Assembly (NCBI RefSeq): GCF_012927345.1
Contig: NZ_JABBGJ010000026.1
Location: 1-64,000 of the forward strand
DNA from: Paraburkholderia polaris
GTDB taxonomy: Bacteria > Pseudomonadota > Gammaproteobacteria > Burkholderiales > Burkholderiaceae
Length of the DNA stretch: 64,000 nt
Reading direction: 5' to 3'
The notes beneath the pieces were generated by a model. It made no database searches and was not told the DNA's origin. It was given only the letters and a program-made list of their open reading frames with translations. Made by a program: the position numbers and the translations under genes. Shown here piece by piece: positions 25,639 to 35,312 of this stretch (position 1 is its first letter; every line of letters starts with the position of its first letter).

Positions 25639-26103
25639 ATGCGAGTCAGCGACATTCTTAAAGTCAAAGGCAACACCCTTTTCACGGTCACGCCAGATAC
25701 AACGCTGCACGACGCAGTCAATACCATGGCCGAGCACGACATCGGCTCGCTGGTCGTGATGGAATACGGCGACCTGGTCGGCATGCTGACGTTTCGCGAA
25801 ATTATTCTGACCTTGAGCAAGCATGGCGGCAGCCTAGGTACCTCCACGATCCGTAAGTTGATGGACGATCATCCGCTCACCTGCACGCCCGAAACGGACG
25901 TCAACGAGGTTCGTCGCATGATGCTCGAGCATCATGTGCGCTATTTGCCGGTGATGGAAAGCCGCACGCTGATGGGCGTGATCTCGTTCTACGACGTCGC
26001 GAAGGCGGTGGTCGAAGAGCAGGGCTTCGAAAACCGCATGCTCAAGGCCTACATCCGCGACTGGCCGGAAGAACCGCAGGAACAGCAAGCGGCGCCGCGC
26101 TAA
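25639..26103 (+). CDS. Tandem CBS-domain protein
   Basis: A 154-residue protein made of two CBS domains (about 5-62 and 72-130): MRVSDILKVKGNTLFTVTPDTTLHDAVNTMAEHDIGSLVVM... and ...MDDHPLTCTPETDVNEVRRMMLEHHVRYLPVM. A CBS pair forms a Bateman module that binds adenine nucleotides or NADH. No catalytic domain is attached, so it probably regulates a partner. GGAGA precedes ATG 25639. It is divergent from metY and ends before a clear terminator. Confidence 0.86.
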   Translation: MRVSDILKVKGNTLFTVTPDTTLHDAVNTMAEHDIGSLVVMEYGDLVGMLTFREIILTLSKHGGSLGTSTIRKLMDDHPLTCTPETDVNEVRRMMLEHHVRYLPVMESRTLMGVISFYDVAKAVVEEQGFENRMLKAYIRDWPEEPQEQQAAPR

Positions 26104-26170
26104 TCAAGTAACGCGCGGTGGCTCACCGCGGCGCTCGCGCCGTTGCCGTGAGTGTGAAGATGCGGTCAAG

Positions 26171-26197
26171 GCGCGCGCGAAAGCGTGCGCTTTTTTT
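26171..26197 (+). terminator. Intrinsic terminator after the CBS gene
   Basis: GCGCGCG (26171-26177) pairs with CGTGCGC (26184-26190) around a CGAAAG loop, with one G-T wobble, followed by seven T residues. Confidence 0.85.
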
Positions 26198-26258
26198 GTG
26201 TCTGGTCCTTTCCCCTGTGTTGGTCTTTTAGCCCGCTTTTAGCCCGTTCCCGAACTTC

Positions 26259-28196
26259 ATGAGCGATCGACCGTTACCTGCTGCCCGCCGTGCCGCCCGC
26301 CCTCACGAGTCGCACGAGTCGCAGTTCCGCCTGCTCGGTCAGCGCCGCTTCGCGCCGTTTTTCTGGACCCAGTTCCTCGGCGCGATGAACGACAACGTGT
26401 TCAAGATCGGCTTCACATCGCTCGTCACGTATCAGGCGGCGCGCTTTTCCGGTGTCGATCCGAAAACGGCCGCGTTCCTGATTTCGGCGATTTTCATTTT
26501 GCCGTTCGTGCTGCTGTCGGCCACCTCCGGCCAGATCGCGGACAAGTACGACAAGGCGATGCTCACGCGCTTCGTCAAAAGCTTCGAGATCGTCGTGATG
26601 TTGATCGGCGGCGCGGGTTTCTGGCTGCATAGCGCGCCGCTGCTGTATCTGTGCACGTTTCTGATGGGCGTCCATTCGACTGTGTTCGGACCGGTCAAGT
26701 ACTCATATCTGCCGCAGCATCTGTCGAAGTCGGAACTGGTCGGCGGTAACGGGATGGTTGAGATGGGCACCTTCGTCGCGATCCTGATCGGCACGATCGT
26801 CGGCGGCGTGGGCGCTGGATTCGTCGAGCATGGCGCCGTGGTGCTGGCCTGCGCATGTGTCGGGATTGCGCTGGTGGGGCGGCTGGTGTCGAACTTCGTG
26901 CCTGTCACGGCGGCGCCGCAGCCGGATCTGCGCATCAACTGGAACCCGGTCAGCGAGACGTGGCGCAACCTGAAGCTCGCGCGAGAAAACCGGACGGTGT
27001 TTCTGAGTCTGCTGGGGATTTCCTGGCTGTGGTTCGTCGGCGCGACCTTTCTGTCGTCGTTTTTCAGCTTTGCGAAAAACGTGCTGTCCGCCGATCCGGA
27101 TGTTGTCACCGTGCTTCTCGGTACGTTCTCGATCGGCATCGGTTTGGGTTCGCTGATGTGCGAAAAGCTCTCGAAGCGGCGCATCGAAATCGGCCTCGTG
27201 CCGCTCGGCTCGATCGGCATGAGCGTGTTCGCGATCGATCTATTCTTCGCGAGTCATGCGTTGCCGGCCGCCGGGCATCTGCTGAGCGTCGGCGAATTCC
27301 TGGTGCGGCCTGCCCATTGGCGCGTGCTGGCCGATCTGTTTCTGTTGGCCATGTTCGGCGGCTTCTATAGCGTGCCGCTCTATGCGCTGATCCAGAGCCG
27401 CAGCCAGCCGAGCCATCGCGCACGCATCATCGCCGCGAACAATATTCTGAATTCGCTGTTCATGATCGTTTCGGCGTTGATGGCGATGGGGCTGACCGCG
27501 GCGGGTTTCAGCATTCCGGCGATTTTCCTCGTTACCGCGTTGCTGAACATTGTCGTCGCGACGTACATCTATTCGCTCGTGCCCGAGTTTTTGCTGCGCT
27601 TTATTGCCTGGGTGCTGGTGCATACGTTCTACCGGATTCGTCTGGTTCATGCCGAGCGGATTCCGGAAGAAGGCGCGGCCGTGCTGGTGTGCAACCACGT
27701 GAGCTTCGTCGATGCGATCGTCATCATGGCCGAGAGCCCGCGGCCGATCCGCTTCGTGATGGACTATCAGATCTTCAAGTCGCCGTTCGCCGGCTGGGTG
27801 TTCCGTCATGCGAAGGCGATTCCGATCGCGCCCGCCCATCAGGATCCGGCGCTGCTGGCGGGCGCCTATGAGCGCTGCGCCGAGGCGCTCGCCGAGGGCG
27901 ATCTGGTCTGCATCTTCCCGGAAGGCAAGCTTACGAAGACTGGCGAGATGAATCCGTTCCGCCACGGCGTGACCGAGATCATCCGCCGCACGCCGGCGCC
28001 GGTAATACCGATGGCGTTGCGCGGACTGTGGGGCAGCGTGTTTTCGCGCGCCAACGACGCGCGCTGGCCGCGACCGATCCAGAAGGGCGTGATGAGCCGG
28101 CTGACGCTGGCGGTGGGTGAGCCGATCGATCCGGCGCAGGCGTCGCCGGAAGTGCTGCAGCAGATCGTCACCGAGTTGCGCGGGGCGCGGAAGTAG
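26259..28196 (+). CDS. MFS transporter fused to PlsC-type acyltransferase
   Basis: A 645-residue fusion. Residues about 20-440 are an MFS transporter of the LplT type (FFWTQFLGAMNDNVFKIGF at the first helix, GPVKYSYLPQHL, GGNGMVEMGTFVAILIGTIVGG). Residues about 455-640 are a 1-acylglycerol-phosphate acyltransferase with NHVSFVDA (the HX4D catalytic motif), FPEGKLTKTGEMNPFRHG and PVIPMALRGLWG. In many bacteria LplT flips lysophospholipid inward and Aas reacylates it; here transport and acylation are in one chain, while the AMP-dependent ligase part of Aas is absent, so acyl-ACP or acyl-CoA would be the donor. Domain evidence is direct; the pathway is inferred. Confidence 0.86.
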   Translation: MSDRPLPAARRAARPHESHESQFRLLGQRRFAPFFWTQFLGAMNDNVFKIGFTSLVTYQAARFSGVDPKTAAFLISAIFILPFVLLSATSGQIADKYDKAMLTRFVKSFEIVVMLIGGAGFWLHSAPLLYLCTFLMGVHSTVFGPVKYSYLPQHLSKSELVGGNGMVEMGTFVAILIGTIVGGVGAGFVEHGAVVLACACVGIALVGRLVSNFVPVTAAPQPDLRINWNPVSETWRNLKLARENRTVFLSLLGISWLWFVGATFLSSFFSFAKNVLSADPDVVTVLLGTFSIGIGLGSLMCEKLSKRRIEIGLVPLGSIGMSVFAIDLFFASHALPAAGHLLSVGEFLVRPAHWRVLADLFLLAMFGGFYSVPLYALIQSRSQPSHRARIIAANNILNSLFMIVSALMAMGLTAAGFSIPAIFLVTALLNIVVATYIYSLVPEFLLRFIAWVLVHTFYRIRLVHAERIPEEGAAVLVCNHVSFVDAIVIMAESPRPIRFVMDYQIFKSPFAGWVFRHAKAIPIAPAHQDPALLAGAYERCAEALAEGDLVCIFPEGKLTKTGEMNPFRHGVTEIIRRTPAPVIPMALRGLWGSVFSRANDARWPRPIQKGVMSRLTLAVGEPIDPAQASPEVLQQIVTELRGARK

Positions 28197-28317
28197 CATG
28201 GGGATTGCTGCACTCGCTCCCGGCTTGTCCAGAAGACATAGGCCGGCACGCAACCCGGCCCTAGGCCCATAGGGCTGGCATAATAGTGCCTTCCCCGCAT
28301 TTCTTTGGACGACGCCC

Positions 28318-29418
28318 ATGTCCGGCAACACGCTCGGTACGCTTTTCACTGTCACGACCTTCGGCGAATCGCACGGCCCCGCTATCGGCTGCGTGATCGA
28401 CGGCTGCCCGCCGGGCATGGCGCTTAGCGAAGCCGACATTCAGCTCGAACTCGACCGCCGCAAGCCGGGCACGTCGCGCCATGTCACGCAGCGCCAGGAA
28501 GAAGACAAGGTCGAGATCCTGTCGGGCGTGTTCGAAGGCCAGACCACCGGCGCGCCGATCGCGCTTCTGATCCGCAATACAGACCAGCGCAGCAAGGATT
28601 ACGGCAATATCGCGGACACCTTCCGGCCCGGTCACGCCGACTACACCTACTGGCAAAAATACGGCATTCGCGACTATCGCGGCGGTGGCCGTTCGTCAGC
28701 TCGTCTGACTGCGCCGACGGTGGCGGCCGGTGCGGTAGCGAAGAAATGGCTGCGCGAAAAATTCGGTACCGAGATCCGCGGCTACATGGCGGCGCTCGGC
28801 GAGATCGACGTGCCGTTCGTCGACTGGGTTCACGTGCGTGAGAACCCGTTCTTTGTGCCGAATGCGGAGATCGTGCCGGAACTCGAAAATTACATGGATG
28901 CGCTGCGCAAAGACGGCGATTCGATCGGCGCGCGTATCAACGTCGTGGCTTCAGGCGTGCCGGTCGGGCTTGGCGAGCCGCTGTTCGACCGCCTCGACGC
29001 GGACATCGCGCACGCCATGATGGGCATCAATGCGGTGAAGGGCGTCGAGATCGGCGCGGGCTTCGCCAGCGTCGCGCAACGCGGCTCGGTGCACGGTGAT
29101 GAATTGACGCCGGAGGGCTTCGTCGGTAATCACGCGGGCGGCGTGCTCGGTGGTATTTCGACCGGCCAGGACATCACGGTGTCCGTCGCGATCAAGCCGA
29201 CTTCGAGCATCCGCACGCCGCGCCGCTCGATCGACAAGGCAGGGCAGCCGGCCATCGTCGAAACGTTCGGACGCCATGACCCGTGCGTCGGCATCCGTGC
29301 CACGCCGATCGCCGAATCCATGCTCGCGCTGGTGCTGATCGACCACGCGCTGCGCCACCGTGCTCAATGTGGCGATGTCGCCGTGAGCACGCCGAAGATC
29401 GCGGCGAGCGCGCCGTAA
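28318..29418 (+). CDS. aroC: Chorismate synthase
   Basis: A 366-residue enzyme making chorismate from EPSP, the last common step of aromatic biosynthesis, needing reduced FMN. Signatures: TVTTFGESHGPAIGCVIDGCPPG (about 9-31), RHVTQRQEEDKVEILSGVFEGQTTG, DYRGGGRSSARLTA (about 119-132), FASVAQRGSVHGDEL and IRTPRRSIDKAG. Usual length for the family. It follows the MFS-PlsC fusion by 121 bases and is followed after 47 bases by a TPR protein gene. Confidence 0.96.
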   Translation: MSGNTLGTLFTVTTFGESHGPAIGCVIDGCPPGMALSEADIQLELDRRKPGTSRHVTQRQEEDKVEILSGVFEGQTTGAPIALLIRNTDQRSKDYGNIADTFRPGHADYTYWQKYGIRDYRGGGRSSARLTAPTVAAGAVAKKWLREKFGTEIRGYMAALGEIDVPFVDWVHVRENPFFVPNAEIVPELENYMDALRKDGDSIGARINVVASGVPVGLGEPLFDRLDADIAHAMMGINAVKGVEIGAGFASVAQRGSVHGDELTPEGFVGNHAGGVLGGISTGQDITVSVAIKPTSSIRTPRRSIDKAGQPAIVETFGRHDPCVGIRATPIAESMLALVLIDHALRHRAQCGDVAVSTPKIAASAP

Positions 29419-29465
29419 AGGGCGCGCTCTGAGCGTCTTCGTACTGCGCGTGCAGCACCGTCTCA

Positions 29466-30953
29466 ATGACTGATCTGAATACCGAGCCGAACACCGAACC
29501 GGCAGATAGCCAACTCGCGGACCTGCGCACACGTGCCGCCGCGCCGCATGCCGGCGCGGCCGACTGTCTCGCGTTCGGACAAACGCTGTTGCAAGGCGCC
29601 GGGCGCGACAAAGCAGGCCAGAGCGAAGCGCTGGCAGCGCTGGTGCGCGCTTATCAGCTCGATCCCTCTTGCGAACCCACGCTGCTTCACACGATTGCGC
29701 AGACGGCATTCATCGTGCGCGACTGGGCACTTGTCGACTCCGCCACAACGTTGCTTCTCAAACAGAACGCCGAAGACGCCAATGCGCTGATCTGGCGCGC
29801 CGCCGCCGTGCAACAACGCAACGACTTCGACACGGCCGAGCGGCTGCTGCGCAGAGCAGTGCGTGTTGTGCCCGGCAATCCGGTGGCGCTTCACAAACTC
29901 GCGTTGTGCATCAAGGAGCAGGCGCGTCTTGCCGAAGCGGAAGCGTTGCTCAGGCAGGTGCTGGTGTTGTCGCCGAATAACGCGCATGCACTGTTCGATC
30001 TGTCGGAGCTCGAAATCCGTACGGGACGTTTCGCCGAGGGCTGGGCGCATTACGAATCACGCGTCGCGTTTGCCGACGACCTGAATAACGCGCAACATGC
30101 GCTCGCCGCGATCAGCGCGCATTGGCAGGGCGAATCGCTGGAAGGAAAAACGCTGATCGTGTATGGCGAACAAGGCAACGGCGACTGTCTGTGGGCGGTG
30201 CGCTTTCTGCCGCTGCTGGCCGAGCGGGCGCGCCGCGAGGGCGGCCGGGTGATTTTCGGTCACGACGGGCCATTGCGGCATCTATTCGAACGGATGCTGC
30301 CGGCCGACTTGCCGCTCGAAACGAGCCTTGAAACGCGGCCTGATTTCCATTGCGGGTTGATGAGCTTGCCGCTGCGGCTTGGCCTCTTCGAAGCCAAAGG
30401 GTGGGGCGCGCCGTATCTGAGCGCTGAACCCGCGCGTGTGCAGGCGTGGCGCGAGCGGGTCCATGCGCACACGGCTGGCAAGCCGGGCAATCGCAGGGTC
30501 GGTCTAGTGTGGAACGGCAATCCTGACCATATCCGCGATAGGCGGCGGTCGATGCCTGTCGAGCAACTCGAGCCGCTATTGACCGTGCCCGGCGTGACCT
30601 GGTTTGCGTTGTCGCCTGGGCGCAGCGAGACGGTCGCGCAGTGGCGGGCCAAGGGTCTCGATGTCGTCGACTTGACCCATCATTTTCAGTCCGGATTCGA
30701 CGACGTCGCTGCGTTGCTGACGAATCTGGATCTGGTCGTCACGATCGATAGCGGGCCCGCGCATCTGGCCGGAGCGCTCGGCGTGCCGACGTGTTTGATG
30801 ATCGATCATGTGTCGGCATGGTTTTGGGGCGACGAGTCGCGCGCCACGGCCTGGTACGATTCTATTGAGCTCTTTCGACAGCCGGAGATTGGTGCGTGGG
30901 CGCCGGTGCTGGCTAAAGTGCGAGAGCGGATTGAAATGATGCGGGGCGTTTGA
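29466..30953 (+). CDS. TPR protein with a glycosyltransferase family 9-like C-terminal domain
   Basis: A 495-residue cytosolic-looking protein. The N-terminal half is TPR-like helical repeats (about 20-210), with units such as ALVRAYQLDPSCEPTLLHTIAQTAF and LRQVLVLSPNNAHALFDLSELEIRTGRFAEGWAHYESR. The C-terminal half (about 225-490) has the alternating strand pattern and the late motif TIDSGPAHLAGALGVPTCLM, typical of ADP-heptose-type GT9 transferases. Proteins with this layout occur near flagellin glycosylation and LPS genes, but nothing here identifies the acceptor. It is 47 bases downstream of aroC with no strong ribosome site. Confidence 0.72.
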   Translation: MTDLNTEPNTEPADSQLADLRTRAAAPHAGAADCLAFGQTLLQGAGRDKAGQSEALAALVRAYQLDPSCEPTLLHTIAQTAFIVRDWALVDSATTLLLKQNAEDANALIWRAAAVQQRNDFDTAERLLRRAVRVVPGNPVALHKLALCIKEQARLAEAEALLRQVLVLSPNNAHALFDLSELEIRTGRFAEGWAHYESRVAFADDLNNAQHALAAISAHWQGESLEGKTLIVYGEQGNGDCLWAVRFLPLLAERARREGGRVIFGHDGPLRHLFERMLPADLPLETSLETRPDFHCGLMSLPLRLGLFEAKGWGAPYLSAEPARVQAWRERVHAHTAGKPGNRRVGLVWNGNPDHIRDRRRSMPVEQLEPLLTVPGVTWFALSPGRSETVAQWRAKGLDVVDLTHHFQSGFDDVAALLTNLDLVVTIDSGPAHLAGALGVPTCLMIDHVSAWFWGDESRATAWYDSIELFRQPEIGAWAPVLAKVRERIEMMRGV

Positions 30954-31087
30954 GTTTTTTGCTTTGCGGCGATGTCGGCAGTACGTCTCGGCAGTGGATG
31001 CCGCTTTGTTTTTTTGCTCGGAGCGATTGTTTGCATGCCGTGCGCGGACCGACAAACAAGCTCCGCGCACGGCAAACCAGCGCCGAA

Positions 31088-32761
31088 TCACATATTCGGA
31101 TAGTTCGGACCGCCGCCGCCTTCGGGCGTGACCCAGACGATGTTCTGCGTCGGGTCCTTGATATCACAGGTCTTGCAGTGCACACAGTTCTGCGCGTTGA
31201 TCACGAGCCGCTCGCTGCCGTCGTCGTTCTTCACGAACTCATACACCGCGGCCGGGCAATAACGTGCTTCCGGACCGGCATAGGTCTGCCAGTTCACATT
31301 CACCGGCACCGAAGGATCTTTCAGCGTCAGGTGCGCCGGCTGATTCTCTTCATGGTTGGTGTTCGAGATGAACACTGAAGAGAGCCGGTCGAACGTCAGC
31401 TTCCCATCCGGCTTCGGATAAACAATCGGCTTGCACTGTGACGCGGGCTTCAGCATCTCGTGATCGGAATGCTGGTGATGCAGCGTCCAGGGCACATTGC
31501 CGCCCAGCAGCTTCTGCTCGATGCCGACCATCAGTGTGCCGAGGTACAGGCCCTTGCTCATCCACTGCTTGAAGTTGCGCGCACGATGCAACTCCGTGTG
31601 CAGCCAAGACGTCTTGAAGCTCTCCGGATATGCCGTGAGTTCATCGCTGGTGCGTCCTGCCTGCACGGCATCGAATGCCGCTTCTGCGGCCAGCATGCCG
31701 GTCTTGATCGCCGCATGCGAGCCTTTGATCCGCGATGCGTTCAGGAAGCCGGCATCGTCCCCCACCAGCGCGCCACCCGGGAACACCAGCTTTGGCAGCG
31801 ACAGCAGGCCGCCGGCCGTAATCGCGCGTGCGCCGTACGACACCCGCTTGCCGCCTTCGAGGACCGCGCGGATCGCCGGATGCGTCTTGTAGCGCTGGAA
31901 CTCCTCGAACGGTGATAGGTACGGATTCGTATAGCCGAGACCGACCACGAAGCCCACCACCACCTGGTTGTTGTCCATGTGATAGAGGAACGAGCCGCCG
32001 TACGTGTCGCTCTGTAAAGGCCAGCCGGCCGTATGCATCACCAGACCCGGCTTGTGCTTCGACGGATCGATTTCCCACAGTTCCTTGATGCCGATCCCGT
32101 AGACCTGCGGGTCAACGCCTTCGCGCAGCTTGAATTTGTCGTTCAGTTGACGGCCGAGGTGCCCACGCGCGCCTTCGCAGAAGAGCGTGTACTTCGCGTG
32201 CAGCTCCATGCCGAGCTGGAAATTCTCGGTCGGCTCGCCATCCTTGCCGATCCCGAGGTTGCCGGTGGCGACGCCTTTAACCGAACCATCGTCGTTGTAC
32301 AAAATCTCAGCAGCCGGAAAGCCCGGGAAAATCTCGACGCCCAGCGCTTCCGCCTGCTGACCCAGCCAGCGCGTGACATTCGCGAGGCTGATCACATAGT
32401 TGCCGTGATTCTTGAAGTTATCCGGCAGCGCCCAGACCGGCACACTCTTCGAACCGGTTTCGGTCAGGAACAGGAATTTATCTTCGGTCACGTCCACCGT
32501 CAGCGGCGCGCCTTTTTCCTTCCAGTCGGGGATCAGTTCGGTGATGGCGCGCGGATCCATCACCGCGCCCGACAGGATATGCGCCCCGATCTCCGAGCCT
32601 TTCTCCAGTACGCACACGCCAATCTCGACGCCTTTCTCAGCCGCCAGCTGCTTCAGGCGGATCGCTGCGGACAGGCCAGCCGGGCCGCCGCCGACGATCA
32701 CGACGTCGTACTCCATCGACTCGCGTGGACCGTATTGCTCAATGAGACTTGCGGGGGTCAT
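31088..32761 (-). CDS. Electron transfer flavoprotein-ubiquinone oxidoreductase
   Basis: A 557-residue membrane-associated iron-sulfur flavoprotein that passes electrons from ETF (reduced by acyl-CoA dehydrogenases) to ubiquinone. The FAD dinucleotide fold VVIVGGGPAGLSAAIRL is near residues 20-36, the quinone-binding part in the middle (LLSLPKLVFPGGALVGDDAGFLNASRIKGSHAA), and the C-terminal 4Fe-4S site uses Cys residues in RYCPAAVYEF and NCVHCKTCDIKDP. Full family length. It stands alone; the beta-oxidation operon at 51248-55866 encodes likely upstream electron donors. Confidence 0.93.
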   Translation of the reverse strand: MTPASLIEQYGPRESMEYDVVIVGGGPAGLSAAIRLKQLAAEKGVEIGVCVLEKGSEIGAHILSGAVMDPRAITELIPDWKEKGAPLTVDVTEDKFLFLTETGSKSVPVWALPDNFKNHGNYVISLANVTRWLGQQAEALGVEIFPGFPAAEILYNDDGSVKGVATGNLGIGKDGEPTENFQLGMELHAKYTLFCEGARGHLGRQLNDKFKLREGVDPQVYGIGIKELWEIDPSKHKPGLVMHTAGWPLQSDTYGGSFLYHMDNNQVVVGFVVGLGYTNPYLSPFEEFQRYKTHPAIRAVLEGGKRVSYGARAITAGGLLSLPKLVFPGGALVGDDAGFLNASRIKGSHAAIKTGMLAAEAAFDAVQAGRTSDELTAYPESFKTSWLHTELHRARNFKQWMSKGLYLGTLMVGIEQKLLGGNVPWTLHHQHSDHEMLKPASQCKPIVYPKPDGKLTFDRLSSVFISNTNHEENQPAHLTLKDPSVPVNVNWQTYAGPEARYCPAAVYEFVKNDDGSERLVINAQNCVHCKTCDIKDPTQNIVWVTPEGGGGPNYPNM

Positions 32762-32952
32762 TGATGCTCCTCTTCTTACCGTTAGAATGCTTTTTTCGGG
32801 ATCGTATTGTGGGCGATGGTCTCCGCCACTGCAACCAGATGAGCGGAGATTAGCACGATCGTTCTATTTATGTGATACGGTATGACCCGCAGTGACGGTC
32901 TTGCCGCATCTGTCAACCGCGTCTGTAACAACAACCGAACAAGGGAACGACA

Positions 32953-33729
32953 ATGGGCCGTTCGATCAATCTGGAAGGCAAGGTCGCGCTGGTCACCGGC
33001 GCTTCGAGCGGGTTGGGAAAGCGCTTTGCTCAAGTATTGTCGCAGGCCGGCGCCAAGGTCGTGCTGGCGAGCCGCCGCACCGAGCGTCTGAAGGAGTTGC
33101 GCGCCGAGATTGAGGCCGCCGGCGGCGCGGCGCACGTTGTCTCGCTCGACGTCACGGATTATCAGAGCATCAAGTCGGCTGTTGCCCATGCGGAGACCGA
33201 GGCGGGCACGATCGACATTCTGGTGAACAATTCAGGCGTATCGACCACGCAGAAGCTTTCGGAAGTCACGCCGGCCGACTTCGAATACGTGTTCGACACT
33301 AACACGCGCGGCGCTTTCTTTGTCGCCCAGGAAGTCGCCAAGCGCATGATCATGCGGGGCAATAGTGCACAGAAGCCGTCATACCGGATCATCAATATCG
33401 CGTCGATGGCGGGCTTGCGGGTGCTGCCGCAGATCGGCCTGTACTCGATGAGCAAGGCCGCCGTTGTTCATATGACGAAAGCTATGGCGCTGGAGTGGGG
33501 CAAGCACGGTATCAACGTCAACGCCATCTGCCCGGGCTATATCGATACTGAGATCAACCATCATCACTGGTCGACCGAGCAGGGACAGAAGCTGGTGTCC
33601 CTGATGCCGCGTCATCGTGTCGGCAAGCCGGAGGATCTGGACGGGCTGTTGCTGCTGCTGGCGGCCGACGAGTCGCAGTTCATCAATGGCTCGGTGATTG
33701 CCGCCGACGATGGGTTCGGTCTCGCCTGA
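32953..33729 (+). CDS. SDR-family oxidoreductase
   Basis: A 258-residue classical short-chain dehydrogenase. The NAD(P)-binding TGASSGLG is at 15-22, NNSGVS near 92-97, the catalytic Ser in IASMAG, and Tyr/Lys in YSMSKAA (near 164-168). The nucleotide-binding region followed by SRRTERL suggests NADPH preference. The C-terminal IDTEINHHHWSTEQGQKLV resembles 3-hydroxyacyl or hydroxybutyryl-type reductases. GGGAACGACA precedes the start. Divergent from ETF-QO and about 240 bases upstream of a thioesterase gene; a fatty-acid link is only suggestive. Confidence 0.84.
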   Translation: MGRSINLEGKVALVTGASSGLGKRFAQVLSQAGAKVVLASRRTERLKELRAEIEAAGGAAHVVSLDVTDYQSIKSAVAHAETEAGTIDILVNNSGVSTTQKLSEVTPADFEYVFDTNTRGAFFVAQEVAKRMIMRGNSAQKPSYRIINIASMAGLRVLPQIGLYSMSKAAVVHMTKAMALEWGKHGINVNAICPGYIDTEINHHHWSTEQGQKLVSLMPRHRVGKPEDLDGLLLLLAADESQFINGSVIAADDGFGLA

Positions 33730-33970
33730 GCGCGGCTTTCGGGCGCCGTTGGGGCTTTATGCGACTTTTGCGCCACTGTCGTGGGGCTTTGCCGCGCTTT
33801 ATTCCGGCGCCGCCTCGCACTGCCGCCACATCGGATTAGCGCACAGCCGAAGAAACTGTTTTACGCGCGCGGGCCTTCTGTACAAAGAATCCTCGCGTTA
33901 TGTTGTTTGTCATTTCTGCGCCGGCGCTCTCGCCGGTTTCACCCTCGTTTCAACCCGTTAAAGAAGTACG

Positions 33971-34402
33971 ATGAGCGATTTTCACGCAGTTTTTGAGATG
34001 TCGATGCCGATCCGCTGGGGCGACATGGACGCATTCGGTCATGTGAACAACACGGTCTATTTCCGTTACATGGAGCAGGTACGGATTTCGTGGTTCGAAC
34101 AACTGGGTCTGGCCGGCAGCAACGCCGACGGGCAGGGGCCAGTGATCGTCAATGCGTCGATGGAGTTTCTCAAGCAGTTGCACTATCCCGGCGACGTGAT
34201 CGGCCGGATGTCCGTGGCCACGCCCGGCCGCAGCAGCTTTGACACGGGGTTCGAACTCGTGCGCGCCGACGATCCGAACACCGTCTATGCCCGTGGCGCT
34301 GCGCGCTGCGTGTGGATCGATTACGCCGCTGGCAAGTCGGTTGCGGTTCCGGATCTGCTGCGCGCGACCATCGAGCGCGCGGCGCTGGTTAAAGCGGCTT
34401 GA
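33971..34402 (+). CDS. Acyl-CoA thioesterase, 4HBT hotdog family
   Basis: A 143-residue hotdog-fold thioesterase of the YbgC/4-hydroxybenzoyl-CoA type. The signature MPIRWGDMDAFGHVNNTVYFRYMEQVR (about 12-38) contains the conserved Asp that attacks or activates water, and the rest shows the hotdog pattern (VIVNASMEFLKQLHYPGDV). These enzymes hydrolyse short or aromatic acyl-CoAs. AAGAAG precedes the ATG at a suitable distance. It converges with the PAS-LuxR gene. Confidence 0.83.
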   Translation: MSDFHAVFEMSMPIRWGDMDAFGHVNNTVYFRYMEQVRISWFEQLGLAGSNADGQGPVIVNASMEFLKQLHYPGDVIGRMSVATPGRSSFDTGFELVRADDPNTVYARGAARCVWIDYAAGKSVAVPDLLRATIERAALVKAA

Positions 34403-34523
34403 TCTCCTGGCTCCCGTAACAACCGCGTAGTCGCGCCCGCAATCGAACCTGGAACCATCCTCACGTTCGCTGCGGGTCGCCCCAAGGCCGGCTTCTCACC
34501 GAGCCGGCACCCGATTCCAGCCC

Positions 34524-35069
34524 TCAATGCCCGAGCAAACGCTGCAATAGCTCGGTCGCGTTCCCCGTATCGTATTTGCGCATCAGCCGCGCGCGGTAGA
34601 CATCGACCGTGCGCGGACTGATATCCAGCGCGCGCCCGATCTGCTTGCTGGTTTTGCCGGTCACCAGTTGCGCGGCGATTTCCCGCTCGCGAGGCGTCAA
34701 TTCGACCGCCACGCGCCGCGTCGCGCTCAAATCCTCGAATGTCCACACACCGGCTGCATGTGCGTCGGCGCGTTGCTGCGCGCGGCCCGTCACATGGCAC
34801 CAGAACAATTCCCCGTTGGCCCGCTTCATGATCCGGTCGTCCGCGTAACTGCCTTGCGCGGTCATGATCGGCGGAATTCGGGTGCCGATTCGCTCGAATT
34901 CGTCCGTCGACGGGTACAACACCTGGAACGACTGGCCGAGCAGCGCCTCACGCGTGCAGCCGAATATCGACGCCAGCTCGTCGTTGCAGTCTTCGATGAT
35001 CCGTTCGCGCGACAGCACGAGTCCGATCGGGGCGAGGTGAAAAGCGGTTTGGTAATCCAGTGCGGGCAT
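34524..35069 (-). CDS. PAS-LuxR transcriptional regulator
   Basis: A 181-residue one-component regulator. The N-terminal PAS domain (about 5-115: APIGLVLSRERIIEDCNDELASIFG ... GSYADDRIMKRANGELFWCHVTGRA) leads to a LuxR-type helix-turn-helix (LTPREREIAAQLVTGKTSKQIGRALDISPRTVDVYRARLMRKY). ATG 35069 was chosen because the PAS fold starts there. It is divergent from the scoAB operon across about 240 bases and is a natural candidate to control it. The PAS ligand is unknown. Confidence 0.85.
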   Translation of the reverse strand: MPALDYQTAFHLAPIGLVLSRERIIEDCNDELASIFGCTREALLGQSFQVLYPSTDEFERIGTRIPPIMTAQGSYADDRIMKRANGELFWCHVTGRAQQRADAHAAGVWTFEDLSATRRVAVELTPREREIAAQLVTGKTSKQIGRALDISPRTVDVYRARLMRKYDTGNATELLQRLLGH

Positions 35070-35312
35070 GGGCTGGCGGCAAGTACTTATGTATTTTTGC
35101 GTATTGTGCCGTATGGCGCGCCCAGCGTACTCTTTCGGGCACATGACAACGCGGCGAAACGTTCGCGGCAGGCATCCTCGCGAGGCAGGGTAACCTGAGC
35201 GCAGGGCCGGCCGCGGATGACTAGAATGATGTGTCGGGCATTTGCCCGCTCTCCGTCATATCGAAGTCGCAACGATCCGGATTCGGGTTTCCATAAAGGA
35301 AGGGACATACTG

